Shown here: positions 35,758-43,619 of the stretch, piece after piece
Numbering within the stretch: position 1 is the stretch's first letter
Layout: every line of letters starts with the position of its first letter
From: Comamonas sp. lk
GTDB lineage: Bacteria; Pseudomonadota; Gammaproteobacteria; Burkholderiales; Burkholderiaceae_C
Direction: 5' to 3'
NCBI RefSeq assembly: GCF_900564145.1
Contig: NZ_UOOB01000001.1
Coordinates: 3,908,754 to 3,972,753, forward strand
DNA: 64,000 bases
Made by a program: the position numbers and the translations under genes
The notes under the pieces: generated by a model
The model's database searches: none
Told to the model about the DNA's origin: nothing
Seen by the model: the letters and a program-made list of their open reading frames with translations, nothing else

Positions 35758-36954
35758 ATGACCGCTTTCATCGAGGCTGCCGAACCCCACGTGATGACCA
35801 CTTACGGCCGCGTGCCCATCGCTTTGGAGCGAGGCCAGGGCTGCCGTCTGTGGGATGTCAACGGCAAGGAATACCTCGACGCACTGGGCGGCATTGCGGT
35901 CAACACCCTGGGCCACAACCATCCCAAGCTGGTGCCTGCACTGCAGGAACAGATTGCCACGCTGATCCACTGCTCCAACTACTACTACGTGCCGGGCCAG
36001 GAAAAGCTGGCAGCGCTGCTGACCGAGCGCGCCAAGATGGACAAGGCCTTCTTTTGCAGCACCGGCCTGGAAGCCAACGAAGCCGCCATCAAACTGGCCC
36101 GCAAGTACGGCGTGGACAAGGGCATCACCAACCCCGTGATCGTGGTCTATGACCACGCTTTCCACGGCCGCTCGCTGGGCACCATGAGCGCCACGGCCAA
36201 CCCCAAGGTACGCGAAGGCTTTGGCCCGCTGCTGGACGGCTTTGTGCGCATTGCCGCCAACGATATCGAAGCTCTGAAGCAAGCCACCGAAGGCAACCCC
36301 AATATCGTGGGCGTGATGATGGAGCCCATCCAGGGCGAAGGCGGTCTGCACCCCATGCGCGCCGAATACATGCAGCAGGTACGCGCGCTGTGCGACGCCA
36401 ATGACTGGCTGATGATTCTGGACGAAGTGCAATCGGGCATGGGCCGCACCGGCAAGTGGTTTGCCCACCAATGGGCAGGCATCGTGCCCGACGTGATGTC
36501 TCTGGCCAAGGGCCTGGGCTCGGGCGTTCCCGTGGGTGCGCTGCTGGCTCACGGCAAGGCGGCCGAAGTGCTCAAGCCCGGCAACCACGGTACCACCTTT
36601 GGCGGCAACCCCCTGTCCATGCGCGCTGGCATCGAAACCATCCGCATCATGGAAGAAGATGGCCTGTTGGCACATACCACCCAGATTGGTGCACACTTGA
36701 AAGCCAAGCTCAAGCAGGAACTGGCTGAGGTGGCAGGCGTGGTGGACGTGCGCGGCGAGGGCCTGATCATCGGCATCGAGCTGGACAAGCCCTGCGGCGT
36801 GCTGCTGGGCCGCGGCGCCGAAGCCGGCCTGCTGTTCAGCGTGACCGCCGACACCGTGGTGCGCCTGGTGCCGCCGCTGATCATGACCGAAGCCGAAGCC
36901 GACGAAGTCGTGGCCAAGCTCAAGCCCCTGATCCTGCAATTCCTGTCGGAATGA
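35758..36954 (+). CDS. argD: Acetylornithine transaminase
   Basis: A 398-residue class III PLP aminotransferase of arginine synthesis (N-acetylglutamate semialdehyde to N-acetylornithine). Diagnostic parts: GGIAVNTLGHNHPKLVPAL, FFCSTGLEANEAAIKLARKYG, AFHGRSLGTMSATANPK, LDEVQSGMGRTGKWFAHQ and the PLP lysine Lys251 in SLAKGLGSGVPVGA. AGAGGAG precedes the ATG at 35758; a longer frame upstream is not supported. It may also serve as succinyldiaminopimelate transaminase, as ArgD does in E. coli. It overlaps argF by 4 nt. Confidence 0.93.
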   Translation: MTAFIEAAEPHVMTTYGRVPIALERGQGCRLWDVNGKEYLDALGGIAVNTLGHNHPKLVPALQEQIATLIHCSNYYYVPGQEKLAALLTERAKMDKAFFCSTGLEANEAAIKLARKYGVDKGITNPVIVVYDHAFHGRSLGTMSATANPKVREGFGPLLDGFVRIAANDIEALKQATEGNPNIVGVMMEPIQGEGGLHPMRAEYMQQVRALCDANDWLMILDEVQSGMGRTGKWFAHQWAGIVPDVMSLAKGLGSGVPVGALLAHGKAAEVLKPGNHGTTFGGNPLSMRAGIETIRIMEEDGLLAHTTQIGAHLKAKLKQELAEVAGVVDVRGEGLIIGIELDKPCGVLLGRGAEAGLLFSVTADTVVRLVPPLIMTEAEADEVVAKLKPLILQFLSE

Positions 36955-37898
36955 AAGACCAGCCGATGACAGCCATCAAACACTATCTGCAATTTTCCGA
37001 TTTCACGGCCGACGATTACGACTACCTGCTGTCGCGCGCTGCCCTGATCAAGAAAAAGTTCAAGGGCTACGAAAAGCATCACACCCTGGTCGATCGCACC
37101 ATGGCCATGATCTTCGAGAAGGCCAGCACCCGCACCCGCGTGAGCTTTGAAGCCGGCATGTACCAGCTGGGCGGCTCCGTGGTCCACCTGACCACCGGCG
37201 ACAGCCAGCTGGGCCGCGCCGAACCCATCGAGGACAGCGCCCGCGTCATCAGCCGCATGACCGATCTGGTCATGATCCGCACTTTTGGCCAGGACAAAAT
37301 CGAGCGCTTTGCCGAATACTCGCGCGTGCCCGTGATCAACGGCCTGACCAACGAGTTCCATCCCTGCCAGATCCTGGCCGACATCTTCACCTTCATCGAG
37401 CACCGCGGCTCCATCAAGGGCAAGGTTGTGGCCTGGGTGGGCGACGGCAACAACATGGCCAATACCTGGTTGCAGGCGGCCGATCTGCTGGGCTTCAAGG
37501 TGCATCTGTCCACGCCCGGCGGCTATGAGGTGGACGAGCAACTGGCCTTCAATGGCAAGCCCGTCAACCCCGGCTGCTACGAAGTCTTCAAGGATCCCCT
37601 GGAAGCCTGCAAGGGCGCCGATCTGGTCACCACCGACGTGTGGACCAGCATGGGCTACGAGGCCGAGAACGAAGCGCGCAAGAAGGCTTTTGCCGACTGG
37701 TGCGTGGATGCCGAGATGATGGCCGCCGCCAGGGCTGACGCCTTGTTCATGCACTGCCTGCCCGCCCACCGCGGCGAAGAGGTGGAAGCCGAAGTCATCG
37801 ACGGCCCGCAATCCGTGGTCTGGGACGAGGCAGAAAACCGCATGCATGTGCAAAAAGCACTGATGGAATACCTGCTGATCGGCCGTCAGCCCGGCTGA
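36951..37898 (+). CDS. argF: Ornithine carbamoyltransferase
   Basis: A 315-residue OTCase that makes citrulline from ornithine and carbamoyl phosphate. Carbamoyl-phosphate site: FEKASTRTRVSFE. The HPCQILAD motif, the ornithine loop with DVWTSMGYE (SMG motif) and catalytic Cys in HCLPAHRGEEV are complete. The ATG at 36951 overlaps the argD stop (ATGA), so the two are coupled; a second ATG at 36966 (MTAIKHYLQF) fits family N-termini better and is also possible. Confidence 0.95.
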   Translation: MKDQPMTAIKHYLQFSDFTADDYDYLLSRAALIKKKFKGYEKHHTLVDRTMAMIFEKASTRTRVSFEAGMYQLGGSVVHLTTGDSQLGRAEPIEDSARVISRMTDLVMIRTFGQDKIERFAEYSRVPVINGLTNEFHPCQILADIFTFIEHRGSIKGKVVAWVGDGNNMANTWLQAADLLGFKVHLSTPGGYEVDEQLAFNGKPVNPGCYEVFKDPLEACKGADLVTTDVWTSMGYEAENEARKKAFADWCVDAEMMAAARADALFMHCLPAHRGEEVEAEVIDGPQSVVWDEAENRMHVQKALMEYLLIGRQPG

Positions 37899-38294
37899 TC
37901 TGCCACGCCCTGGCCCAGCTGCATACCACCCCACCCATGCACCTGAGCCACACCCCCTTCAGACACCGCCTGCTGGTTCCGCACCCGCAGGCGGTGTTTG
38001 CATTTGTACGCCGGCTGGCCCATGGCCCCAGCCACGGTTTTGGTGCCAGCGCGCTGCACCATCCGCACATTGCTCGCCACACGCGCGTGCCTTCTTTTTT
38101 CGGGCCACGCAGGCCATTTGCCGCCCGGGTGCGCGCGCTTTATGTGCGCATCCACACGTTCTATCTGAAGTTTCTTCAAGGCCACACCTAGTGAGCCGCT
38201 GCTGCTGCTGCGCAGCGTCATCACCCATGGATACAGCTGATTCCGCAGAAGGAAGCCAGCCTGTTGCCCGCGCCCGAAATTCGAAGAAACCCCG
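37899..38294. other. 396-bp gap without a supported gene
   Basis: Lies between argF and the first YkgJ gene. A small plus-strand frame at 37937-38191 (84 codons, His/Arg/Pro-rich) has no family signature and its composition fits high-GC noise. A palindromic C/G-rich spot lies at 38191-38216 (GAGCCGCTGCTGCTGCTGCGCAGC type). I cannot assign anything firm. Confidence 0.5.
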
Positions 38295-38654
38295 ATGAAC
38301 GAAGCCATTCACCCCTGCCTGCACTGCGGCGCCTGCTGTCAAAACTACCGTGTGGAGTTTTCCGTCTACGAGCTGCAATCCATGGGCGGCACTGTGCCCG
38401 ACGCCATGGCCCATGAAGTGGGCGGCAACCGTGCCCGCATGAACGGCACGGAGCGCCACCCCGTGCGCTGCGTGGCGCTGACCGAGCTGCCCCATCTAGG
38501 CGATGGCTGCCTGGGCTGCGGCATTTACGAGCAGCGCTCCAGGCCTTGCAGAGACTTTCCGTTTGCGTCTTACGGCTGCCACGAAACGCGCGAGAAATTA
38601 GGCCTGCCCGTACTTCAGGAGCAGGAAGTGGAGGCCTGGCTGGAAACGGCTTGA
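38295..38654 (+). CDS. YkgJ family CxxCxxCC metal-binding protein, copy 1
   Basis: A 119-residue protein of the zinc- or iron-chelating YkgJ family (PF03692). The CLHCGACCQNYRV cluster gives the CxxCxxCC motif, and later Cys occur in CLGCGIYEQRSRPCRDFPFASYGC. Family members are thought to bind Zn or Fe-S; the reaction is unknown. A second member sits at 41694-42014 on the other side of feoAB with the same order of blocks (PCLxCGACC, FSVxE, CGIYExRxxPCR). It looks monocistronic. Confidence 0.87.
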   Translation: MNEAIHPCLHCGACCQNYRVEFSVYELQSMGGTVPDAMAHEVGGNRARMNGTERHPVRCVALTELPHLGDGCLGCGIYEQRSRPCRDFPFASYGCHETREKLGLPVLQEQEVEAWLETA

Positions 38655-38831
38655 TCGACTTGATCGACTTGGCCCACACGCGCTGGATCCGGAGCAGATG
38701 TCAGAGCCTGGCTATGAATTTTGATAGCGGCTTGCGTTTTCTCATCTTGCATTTCAACTCTGTTCATCGCTGAAACCATTGATAGACAAGCGTAATCAGC
38801 TCCTGTCTTGATGGCTTCACGCGAGCGCGTC

Positions 38832-38873
38832 GGAAAAAAAAAGCCTGAGGCACCGCGAAGCGGCTCAGGCTTT
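38832..38873 (-). terminator. Terminator of the feo operon
   Basis: Stem AAAGCCTGAG / CTCAGGCTTT with a 14-nt loop and a long A-run at 38834-38842, that is, a U-tract for the minus-strand transcript. 33 nt past the last feo gene. Confidence 0.8.
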
Positions 38874-38905
38874 AGCTATTCACCAGTCTTGGCGGCTTTA
38901 AAGCC

Positions 38906-39100
38906 TCAAGGCTTTTTGGCGCCGGGCGCGCAGCTGTCGCCACCGCAAGCACTGCAGCCGCCACAGCCGCTGTCCTTGTCGAAGCCCGCCAGCGCGGGGT
39001 GCGACCGTGCCAGCTTGCGCTTGAGCGCCGAAGGCATGAGCCGCCAGACCAGGGCCACGGCGGCCAGGGCCACAATCAGCCCCACAATGATTTCCTGCAT
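38906..39100 (-). CDS. FeoB-associated Cys-rich membrane protein
   Basis: A 64-residue protein. One transmembrane helix (IIVGLIVALAAVALVWRLM) is followed by a basic segment and a Cys cluster CGGCSACGGDSC near the C-terminus. It fits the FeoB-associated Cys-rich protein family, which takes the place of FeoC in many bacteria and may help FeoB gating or iron handling. It lies 27 bp after feoB in the same direction, so it is the third gene of the operon. No classical feoC is present. Confidence 0.85.
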   Translation of the reverse strand: MQEIIVGLIVALAAVALVWRLMPSALKRKLARSHPALAGFDKDSGCGGCSACGGDSCAPGAKKP

Positions 39101-39127
39101 TTGCCGTTTCCTTTCTTCAGGTGCCGC

Positions 39128-41107
39128 TTAACCGGCACCCAGGGCCACTGCCACACGATAGGTGATGAAGCTGCACAGATAGGCCAGGCCAAACATATAG
39201 CTGGTCATGATCAGCGGGTAGCGCCAGCCATTGGTCTCGCGCTTGACGATGGCCAAGGTGGAGATGCACTGGGGCGCAAACACAAACCAGACCAGCAGCG
39301 ACAAGGCGGTTGCCAGCGACCAGCTGTGCGCAATCAGCGGGCCCAGCTGCTGGGCCATGGCGTCGTCGCTGGAGGCCGACAGTGCGTACACCGTGCCCAG
39401 GGCACCCACGGCCACTTCGCGCGCGGCCATGCCGGGCACCAGGGCAATCGCGATCTGCCAGTTAAAGCCGATCGGTGCCAGCACCACTTCCAGCCAGCGG
39501 CCGATCTGGCCGGCAAAGCTGTAGCGGATGGCACCTTCGGTCACGCCTTCCGGTGCGCCCGGATAGCTGGCCAGGAACCACAGCACGATACTCACCGTCA
39601 AGATGATGCCGCCCACGCGGCGCAGGAAGATCAGGGCACGCTCGAACAAGCCCAGCATCAGGCTGCGCACGCTGGGCCAGCGATAGGCGGGCAGCTCCAT
39701 CATCAGCGGCGTGCGCGTCTTGTTCTCGCGCGCCAGCTTGGCCACCCAGGCCACAGCCATGGCGCTGACAATGCCGCCGATATACAGGGCAAACAGCACC
39801 AGTCCTTGCAGGTTGAACAAGCCGCCCACGGTTTGCTCGGGGATGAAGGCGCCGATCAGCAGCGCATACACGGGCAGGCGCGCCGAGCAAGTCATCAGCG
39901 GCGCGATCATGATGGTCAGCAATCGGTCCCGCCAGCTGCTAATGGAGCGCGTGGCCATGATGCCGGGCACGGCGCAGGCAAAGCTGGACAGCAGCGGGAT
40001 GAAGGAGCGCCCCGACAGGCCGACGGTGCCCATGATGCGGTCCAGCAGGAAGGCGGCTCGCGGCAGATAGCCAGAGTCTTCCAGCACCAGGATGAAGAAG
40101 AACAGAATCAGAATCTGCGGCAAAAAAACCAGCACGGCACCGGTGCCGGCAATCACGCCATCGACCAGCAGGCTGCGCAACACGCCCTCAGGCATGACAT
40201 TGCCCACCCATTCGCCAAAATGGGCCACGCCGCCTTCAATACCTTCCATCAAAGGTTCGGCCCAGCTGAACACGGCCTGGAAGATCAGGAACAGCGTCAC
40301 CAGCAACAGCAGCGTGCCCCAGACGGGGTGCAACACCACGGAGTCGATGCGGTCGTCGCGTTGGGTGTCCACCTGGGGTTCCTGCACCGCCACCCGCATG
40401 ATCTCGGCCACCTGCTGGTGCAGGCTCAGCAACTGCTCCTTGGCGCCCAGGCCGGCCTTGGCCTGCCATTGTCCTTCCCTGGAAGGGACGATGAGCTGGC
40501 GGGATGCATCGCTGTCGAGCCAGGCCAGCAATTCCTTGCCGCCATCCAGGCGCACGCCCACGCTTTCCACCACGGGCATGCCCAGCGCCTGGCTGAGTTT
40601 GTCGCGGTTCACCACAATGCCCTGGCGGCGCGCCATATCGCTCATATTGAGCACCAGCACCATGGGCAAGCCCAGGGCACGCGCCTCCAGCACCAGGCGC
40701 AGGTTCAGGCGCAAATGGGTGGCATCGGTCACGCAGATCAGCAACTCTGGCGGCGCTTCACGGCTGTGCAGGCCGCTGACGATGTCGCGGGTAATGCGCT
40801 CGTCTTCGCTGTGCGCGTGCAAGCTGTAGGTGCCTGGCAGATCCAGCAAGCGCACGCGGCGCTTGGCCGGCGTGGTCAACCAGCCTTCCTTGCGCTCCAC
40901 CGTCACGCCGGCGTAGTTGGCCACCTTCTGGCGGGCGCCGGTCAGCAGATTGAACAACGCAGTCTTGCCGCAGTTCGGGTTGCCCAACAGGGCCGCGCGC
41001 AGCGGTGCCTGCGCATCGGGCGCGGTCGTACCCTGGGGCTTGTTCATGGGCTGGATAGAGATGCTTTGCACACCTGGCTCGGTCGTCGGATTCTCACGCG
41101 CGTTCAT
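39128..41107 (-). CDS. feoB: Ferrous iron transporter FeoB
   Basis: A 659-residue Fe(II) permease. The N-terminal G domain has G1 ALLGNPNCGKTALFN, G3 LLDLPGTYSL and G4 LNMSDMA (an NxxD form). The GDI-like helical region spans about 200-260. The membrane domain has two Gate repeats, including SFACAVPGIMATRSI and VFAPQCISTLAIVKRE with the conserved pore Cys. It overlaps feoA by 4 nt. It is shorter than E. coli FeoB, as in many betaproteobacteria. Confidence 0.94.
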   Translation of the reverse strand: MNARENPTTEPGVQSISIQPMNKPQGTTAPDAQAPLRAALLGNPNCGKTALFNLLTGARQKVANYAGVTVERKEGWLTTPAKRRVRLLDLPGTYSLHAHSEDERITRDIVSGLHSREAPPELLICVTDATHLRLNLRLVLEARALGLPMVLVLNMSDMARRQGIVVNRDKLSQALGMPVVESVGVRLDGGKELLAWLDSDASRQLIVPSREGQWQAKAGLGAKEQLLSLHQQVAEIMRVAVQEPQVDTQRDDRIDSVVLHPVWGTLLLLVTLFLIFQAVFSWAEPLMEGIEGGVAHFGEWVGNVMPEGVLRSLLVDGVIAGTGAVLVFLPQILILFFFILVLEDSGYLPRAAFLLDRIMGTVGLSGRSFIPLLSSFACAVPGIMATRSISSWRDRLLTIMIAPLMTCSARLPVYALLIGAFIPEQTVGGLFNLQGLVLFALYIGGIVSAMAVAWVAKLARENKTRTPLMMELPAYRWPSVRSLMLGLFERALIFLRRVGGIILTVSIVLWFLASYPGAPEGVTEGAIRYSFAGQIGRWLEVVLAPIGFNWQIAIALVPGMAAREVAVGALGTVYALSASSDDAMAQQLGPLIAHSWSLATALSLLVWFVFAPQCISTLAIVKRETNGWRYPLIMTSYMFGLAYLCSFITYRVAVALGAG

Positions 41108-41448
41108 GCCTTGCCCTCCACAGCCACCAAGACTTTGGAGGCTTCGTAGCGGCGCAGCGCAAACGTGGCTTCGCCCACGCGCACGGCCAGCGGGTCGGGG
41201 CCGGGAAAGCCCGTAGCCACAATGCGCACGCGCTCACCGGGCAAGAAACCGATTTCCATGAGGCGCAGCATCAACTCCTGCTCCTCCGCATTGCTGGCGC
41301 TGACCAGATCGACCACGCGGGCCGCTACGTTGCGCGCCAACGTGTCGAGGCTGAGGGTGGCAGCCTGAGTCTGGAGGGACTCAGCCGCACCATCCAAAGG
41401 TAAAACGGGGGCCGCGCTACCGGGGGCCGAGGACTGCAAAATACTCAT
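41104..41448 (-). CDS. feoA: FeoA, ferrous iron transport accessory protein
   Basis: A 114-residue protein. The C-terminal ~75 residues are the SH3-like FeoA domain: LMEIGFLPGERVRIVATGFPGPDPLAVRVGEATFALRRYEASKVLV. The first ~35 residues are extra and low in complexity. FeoA binds FeoB and is needed for transport. First gene of the operon feoA-feoB-Cys-rich protein; the stop overlaps the feoB start. A Fur-type site lies just upstream. Confidence 0.92.
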   Translation of the reverse strand: MSILQSSAPGSAAPVLPLDGAAESLQTQAATLSLDTLARNVAARVVDLVSASNAEEQELMLRLMEIGFLPGERVRIVATGFPGPDPLAVRVGEATFALRRYEASKVLVAVEGKA

Positions 41449-41464
41449 AGCTCCGCATTTTATT

Positions 41465-41483
41465 GAGTTTAATTCTCATTATG
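41465..41483 (-). promoter_or_regulatory. Putative Fur box upstream of feoA
   Basis: On the minus strand, CATAATGAGAATTAAACTC matches the classical 19-bp Fur consensus at about 13 positions, including the ATAATGA half. It begins 16 nt upstream of the feoA start codon, so bound Fur would block transcription or initiation. Confidence 0.7.
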
Positions 41484-41693
41484 GTTCAGACGACAAAGTG
41501 CCCGACTTGGAACAGGTGGCGCTGAAGTCAGGTATGCGCCCGGTGGCTTGCGCCTAGTCTGCGTTTGCTTCTCCCAAGAGGCAGAGCCACCCAAGGTTTC
41601 CTTTCTGCGCAGTCAGGCTTATGCCCGGCGCCCGCACGCCAGAGGCCGACGCAGAGAAAATCCACCCCTGCCCGCTTTTGGCCCCAACCCACC

Positions 41694-42014
41694 ATGACCC
41701 ACCCCTGTCTCACCTGCGGCGCCTGCTGCGCCTCGTTTCGTGTGGATTTTTCCGTGCACGAATCCCAGGACAATGGCGGAGCCGTGCCTGCGGGCCTGAT
41801 CGACGAAGTCACGGACTACACCTGTCGCATGCGCGGCACGGACTGGGCCCGCCCACGCTGCGCGGCCCTGGTGGGCAAGGTGGGCGAAAAAGCCAGTTGC
41901 GGCATTTACGAGTGGCGACCCTCGCCCTGCCGTGAGTTTTCCGCCGGCTCGGACGCCTGCAACCGGGTGCGCCTGCGCCATGGAATGCCGGCACTGGACA
42001 GCGGCCTGGTCTAA
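41694..42014 (+). CDS. YkgJ family CxxCxxCC metal-binding protein, copy 2
   Basis: A 106-residue paralogue of 38295-38654. The cluster CLTCGACCASFRVDFSVHE is in the same position, followed by CAALVGKVGEKASCGIYEWRPSPCREF and a final Cys. The ATG at 41694 corresponds to the start of the cluster; the in-frame upstream extension has no family support. It is divergent from feoA (246 bp apart, with the Fur site between), so it could share iron control. Function is unknown; iron or zinc binding is expected from the Cys motif. Confidence 0.86.
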   Translation: MTHPCLTCGACCASFRVDFSVHESQDNGGAVPAGLIDEVTDYTCRMRGTDWARPRCAALVGKVGEKASCGIYEWRPSPCREFSAGSDACNRVRLRHGMPALDSGLV

Positions 42015-42081
42015 AGCCAGCGCCTCACCGGCGCGCAATTGCGTTCAATACAAAACCGGCATCGCCTTCCAGACTGAGGGC

Positions 42082-42720
42082 ATGCTCACGCCTTCCCTCA
42101 CCCCTCTTCTTTCTTCCTTGCTGGCCATGGCCGGTTTTGCCCTGGTCGGCGCCATCACCCCCGGGCCGGTCAATGTAATGGCCTTGCGCCACGGCCAGCA
42201 CAGCGCAGCTGCGGCCATGGTGTATGTGCTGGGCGCCAGCACCAGCTATGCCGCCATCGTCTGGTGCATGGGCCAAGGCGCACAGCAACTACTGCTCAAA
42301 ATGCCGGCATTCGCTGCCGCCGCCCAGTGGCTGTGCGCCGCCTATCTGCTGCGCCTGGCATGGCTGCTGGCCAAGTCTCCAGTCAAGGAAGCCGAGCATG
42401 AGCAACGCCCGCCAAAGCAAAGCGCCTGGCAGCTGTTTTCCCAGGGGGCGGCCATACAGCTGCTCAACCCCAAAGCCTGGCTGTTTGCGCTGTCGGCCGT
42501 GGGCGTATTCACACTCCCGCAAAGCGAGCCCATACCCGGCGCCCTGTATGCGCTATGCCTGATTTCCCTGCTCGCCTGCCTGCTGGGTGTCGGCTTCTGG
42601 GCCGTACTGGGCAAGGCCTTGAGCCGCTGGCTGTGCAACGCCAGGCGCCAGCATGGGTTTCACCAGTTGCTCGCCGCCCTGCTGCTTGCCAGTGTTGCAG
42701 GCATGATGCTGCCATCATGA
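42082..42720 (+). CDS. LysE/RhtB family exporter
   Basis: A 212-residue inner-membrane protein with about six helices. GAITPGPVNVMALRHGQHS is the hallmark TPGP loop of the LysE/RhtB family; LLNPKAWLFALSAVGVF is the second conserved block. Family members export amino acids or derivatives; the substrate is unknown. It is translationally coupled to the AraC regulator by an ATGA overlap, unlike most LysE genes, which have a divergent LysR regulator. Confidence 0.86.
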   Translation: MLTPSLTPLLSSLLAMAGFALVGAITPGPVNVMALRHGQHSAAAAMVYVLGASTSYAAIVWCMGQGAQQLLLKMPAFAAAAQWLCAAYLLRLAWLLAKSPVKEAEHEQRPPKQSAWQLFSQGAAIQLLNPKAWLFALSAVGVFTLPQSEPIPGALYALCLISLLACLLGVGFWAVLGKALSRWLCNARRQHGFHQLLAALLLASVAGMMLPS

Positions 42721-43520
42721 ACACCAGCCACCAGTTCTATCGCCATGCCCTGCTGGCCTGGGCCGAGCTCAGGGTCAGCCGCAACTCTGCGCACTGCTAT
42801 CGTCTGCACATGCATGCCGAGTACTCGTTAGGCATTGTGGATGCCGGCCAGGCCCGGTTTCAGCATCCGCAGAGGCCGGGGCTGGTCGTACCCGGCGATG
42901 TGGTGCTGATCGAACCCGGCGTCTGGCATGCCTGCAATCCCGAGCAGGTCAGCCACTGGTCGTACCGCATGCTCTATCTGGATGCGGACTGGCTACATGC
43001 CCGCCTCGGTCTGCAGGCCCTGAACTTTGTTCAGCCCGCTTTGCGCTGCCCCCGGGCCGCCGGCGTGCTTGAACAGCTATGCACGCTGATTCAGACCCAT
43101 AGCGAAGACCAGGCCCGGCTGACCCGGGCCAGCGATGACTTGCTGGCCCTGATCAGCCAGCATGGCCGGGCCGCGACGGCCGCAAACCCCGCCATGAACG
43201 CCGAGGCCATCAATCTGGCGCTCAGCCATCTACACCAATCCCCCGAAGATCCGCCCAGCGTGCTGCATCTGGCACAGGCCTGCGGCATGAGCGCCTCGCG
43301 CTTTATTCGCCAGTTCAAGGCCGCGACCGGCGTGACGCCCGGCGCATACCGGCTCAATCTGCGCCTCAATGGCGCGCGCCGCCTGCTGTCCCAGGGCAGC
43401 ACCCTGTCCGCCGCCGCACACAGCATGGGTTTTGCCGATCAAGCCCATTTGCAGCGCAGCTTCAAGGCCCATCACGCGCTCACACCGGGCAGCTACGCCC
43501 GCGCCGCCCTGCCGCGCTGA
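42717..43520 (+). CDS. AraC family transcriptional regulator
   Basis: A 267-residue regulator. The N-terminal cupin-like AraC_binding domain (1-150) has HMHAEYSLGIVDAGQARF and GDVVLIEPGVWHACNP. The C-terminal double helix-turn-helix (about 165-262) has LAQACGMSASRFIRQFKAATGVTPGAYRLNLRLNGARRLL and MGFADQAHLQRSFKAHHALTPGSY. It resembles regulators co-encoded with LysE exporters in Burkholderiales, and the 4-nt overlap with the exporter supports a common role. It probably senses the exported amino acid. Confidence 0.87.
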   Translation: MNTSHQFYRHALLAWAELRVSRNSAHCYRLHMHAEYSLGIVDAGQARFQHPQRPGLVVPGDVVLIEPGVWHACNPEQVSHWSYRMLYLDADWLHARLGLQALNFVQPALRCPRAAGVLEQLCTLIQTHSEDQARLTRASDDLLALISQHGRAATAANPAMNAEAINLALSHLHQSPEDPPSVLHLAQACGMSASRFIRQFKAATGVTPGAYRLNLRLNGARRLLSQGSTLSAAAHSMGFADQAHLQRSFKAHHALTPGSYARAALPR

Positions 43521-43619
43521 GCCCCTGCACAGCAGCCCGGGAATCGGCGACGCCAGCCATCGCCATCAGCGATACAGCTCATACTTGCGGGTTTTGGCGA
43601 CTCAGGGATTTCAGGGCAT

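Noticed and set aside
37937..38191. 84-codon frame between argF and the YkgJ gene
   Set aside because: No family signature or ribosome site; could be real but composition is that of random GC-rich sequence.
38999..41149. 716-codon plus-strand open frame opposite feoB
   Set aside because: Rich in His, Gln, Ala and Arg with no family motifs; a mirror of the GC-rich codon pattern of feoB, which is unmistakable on the minus strand.
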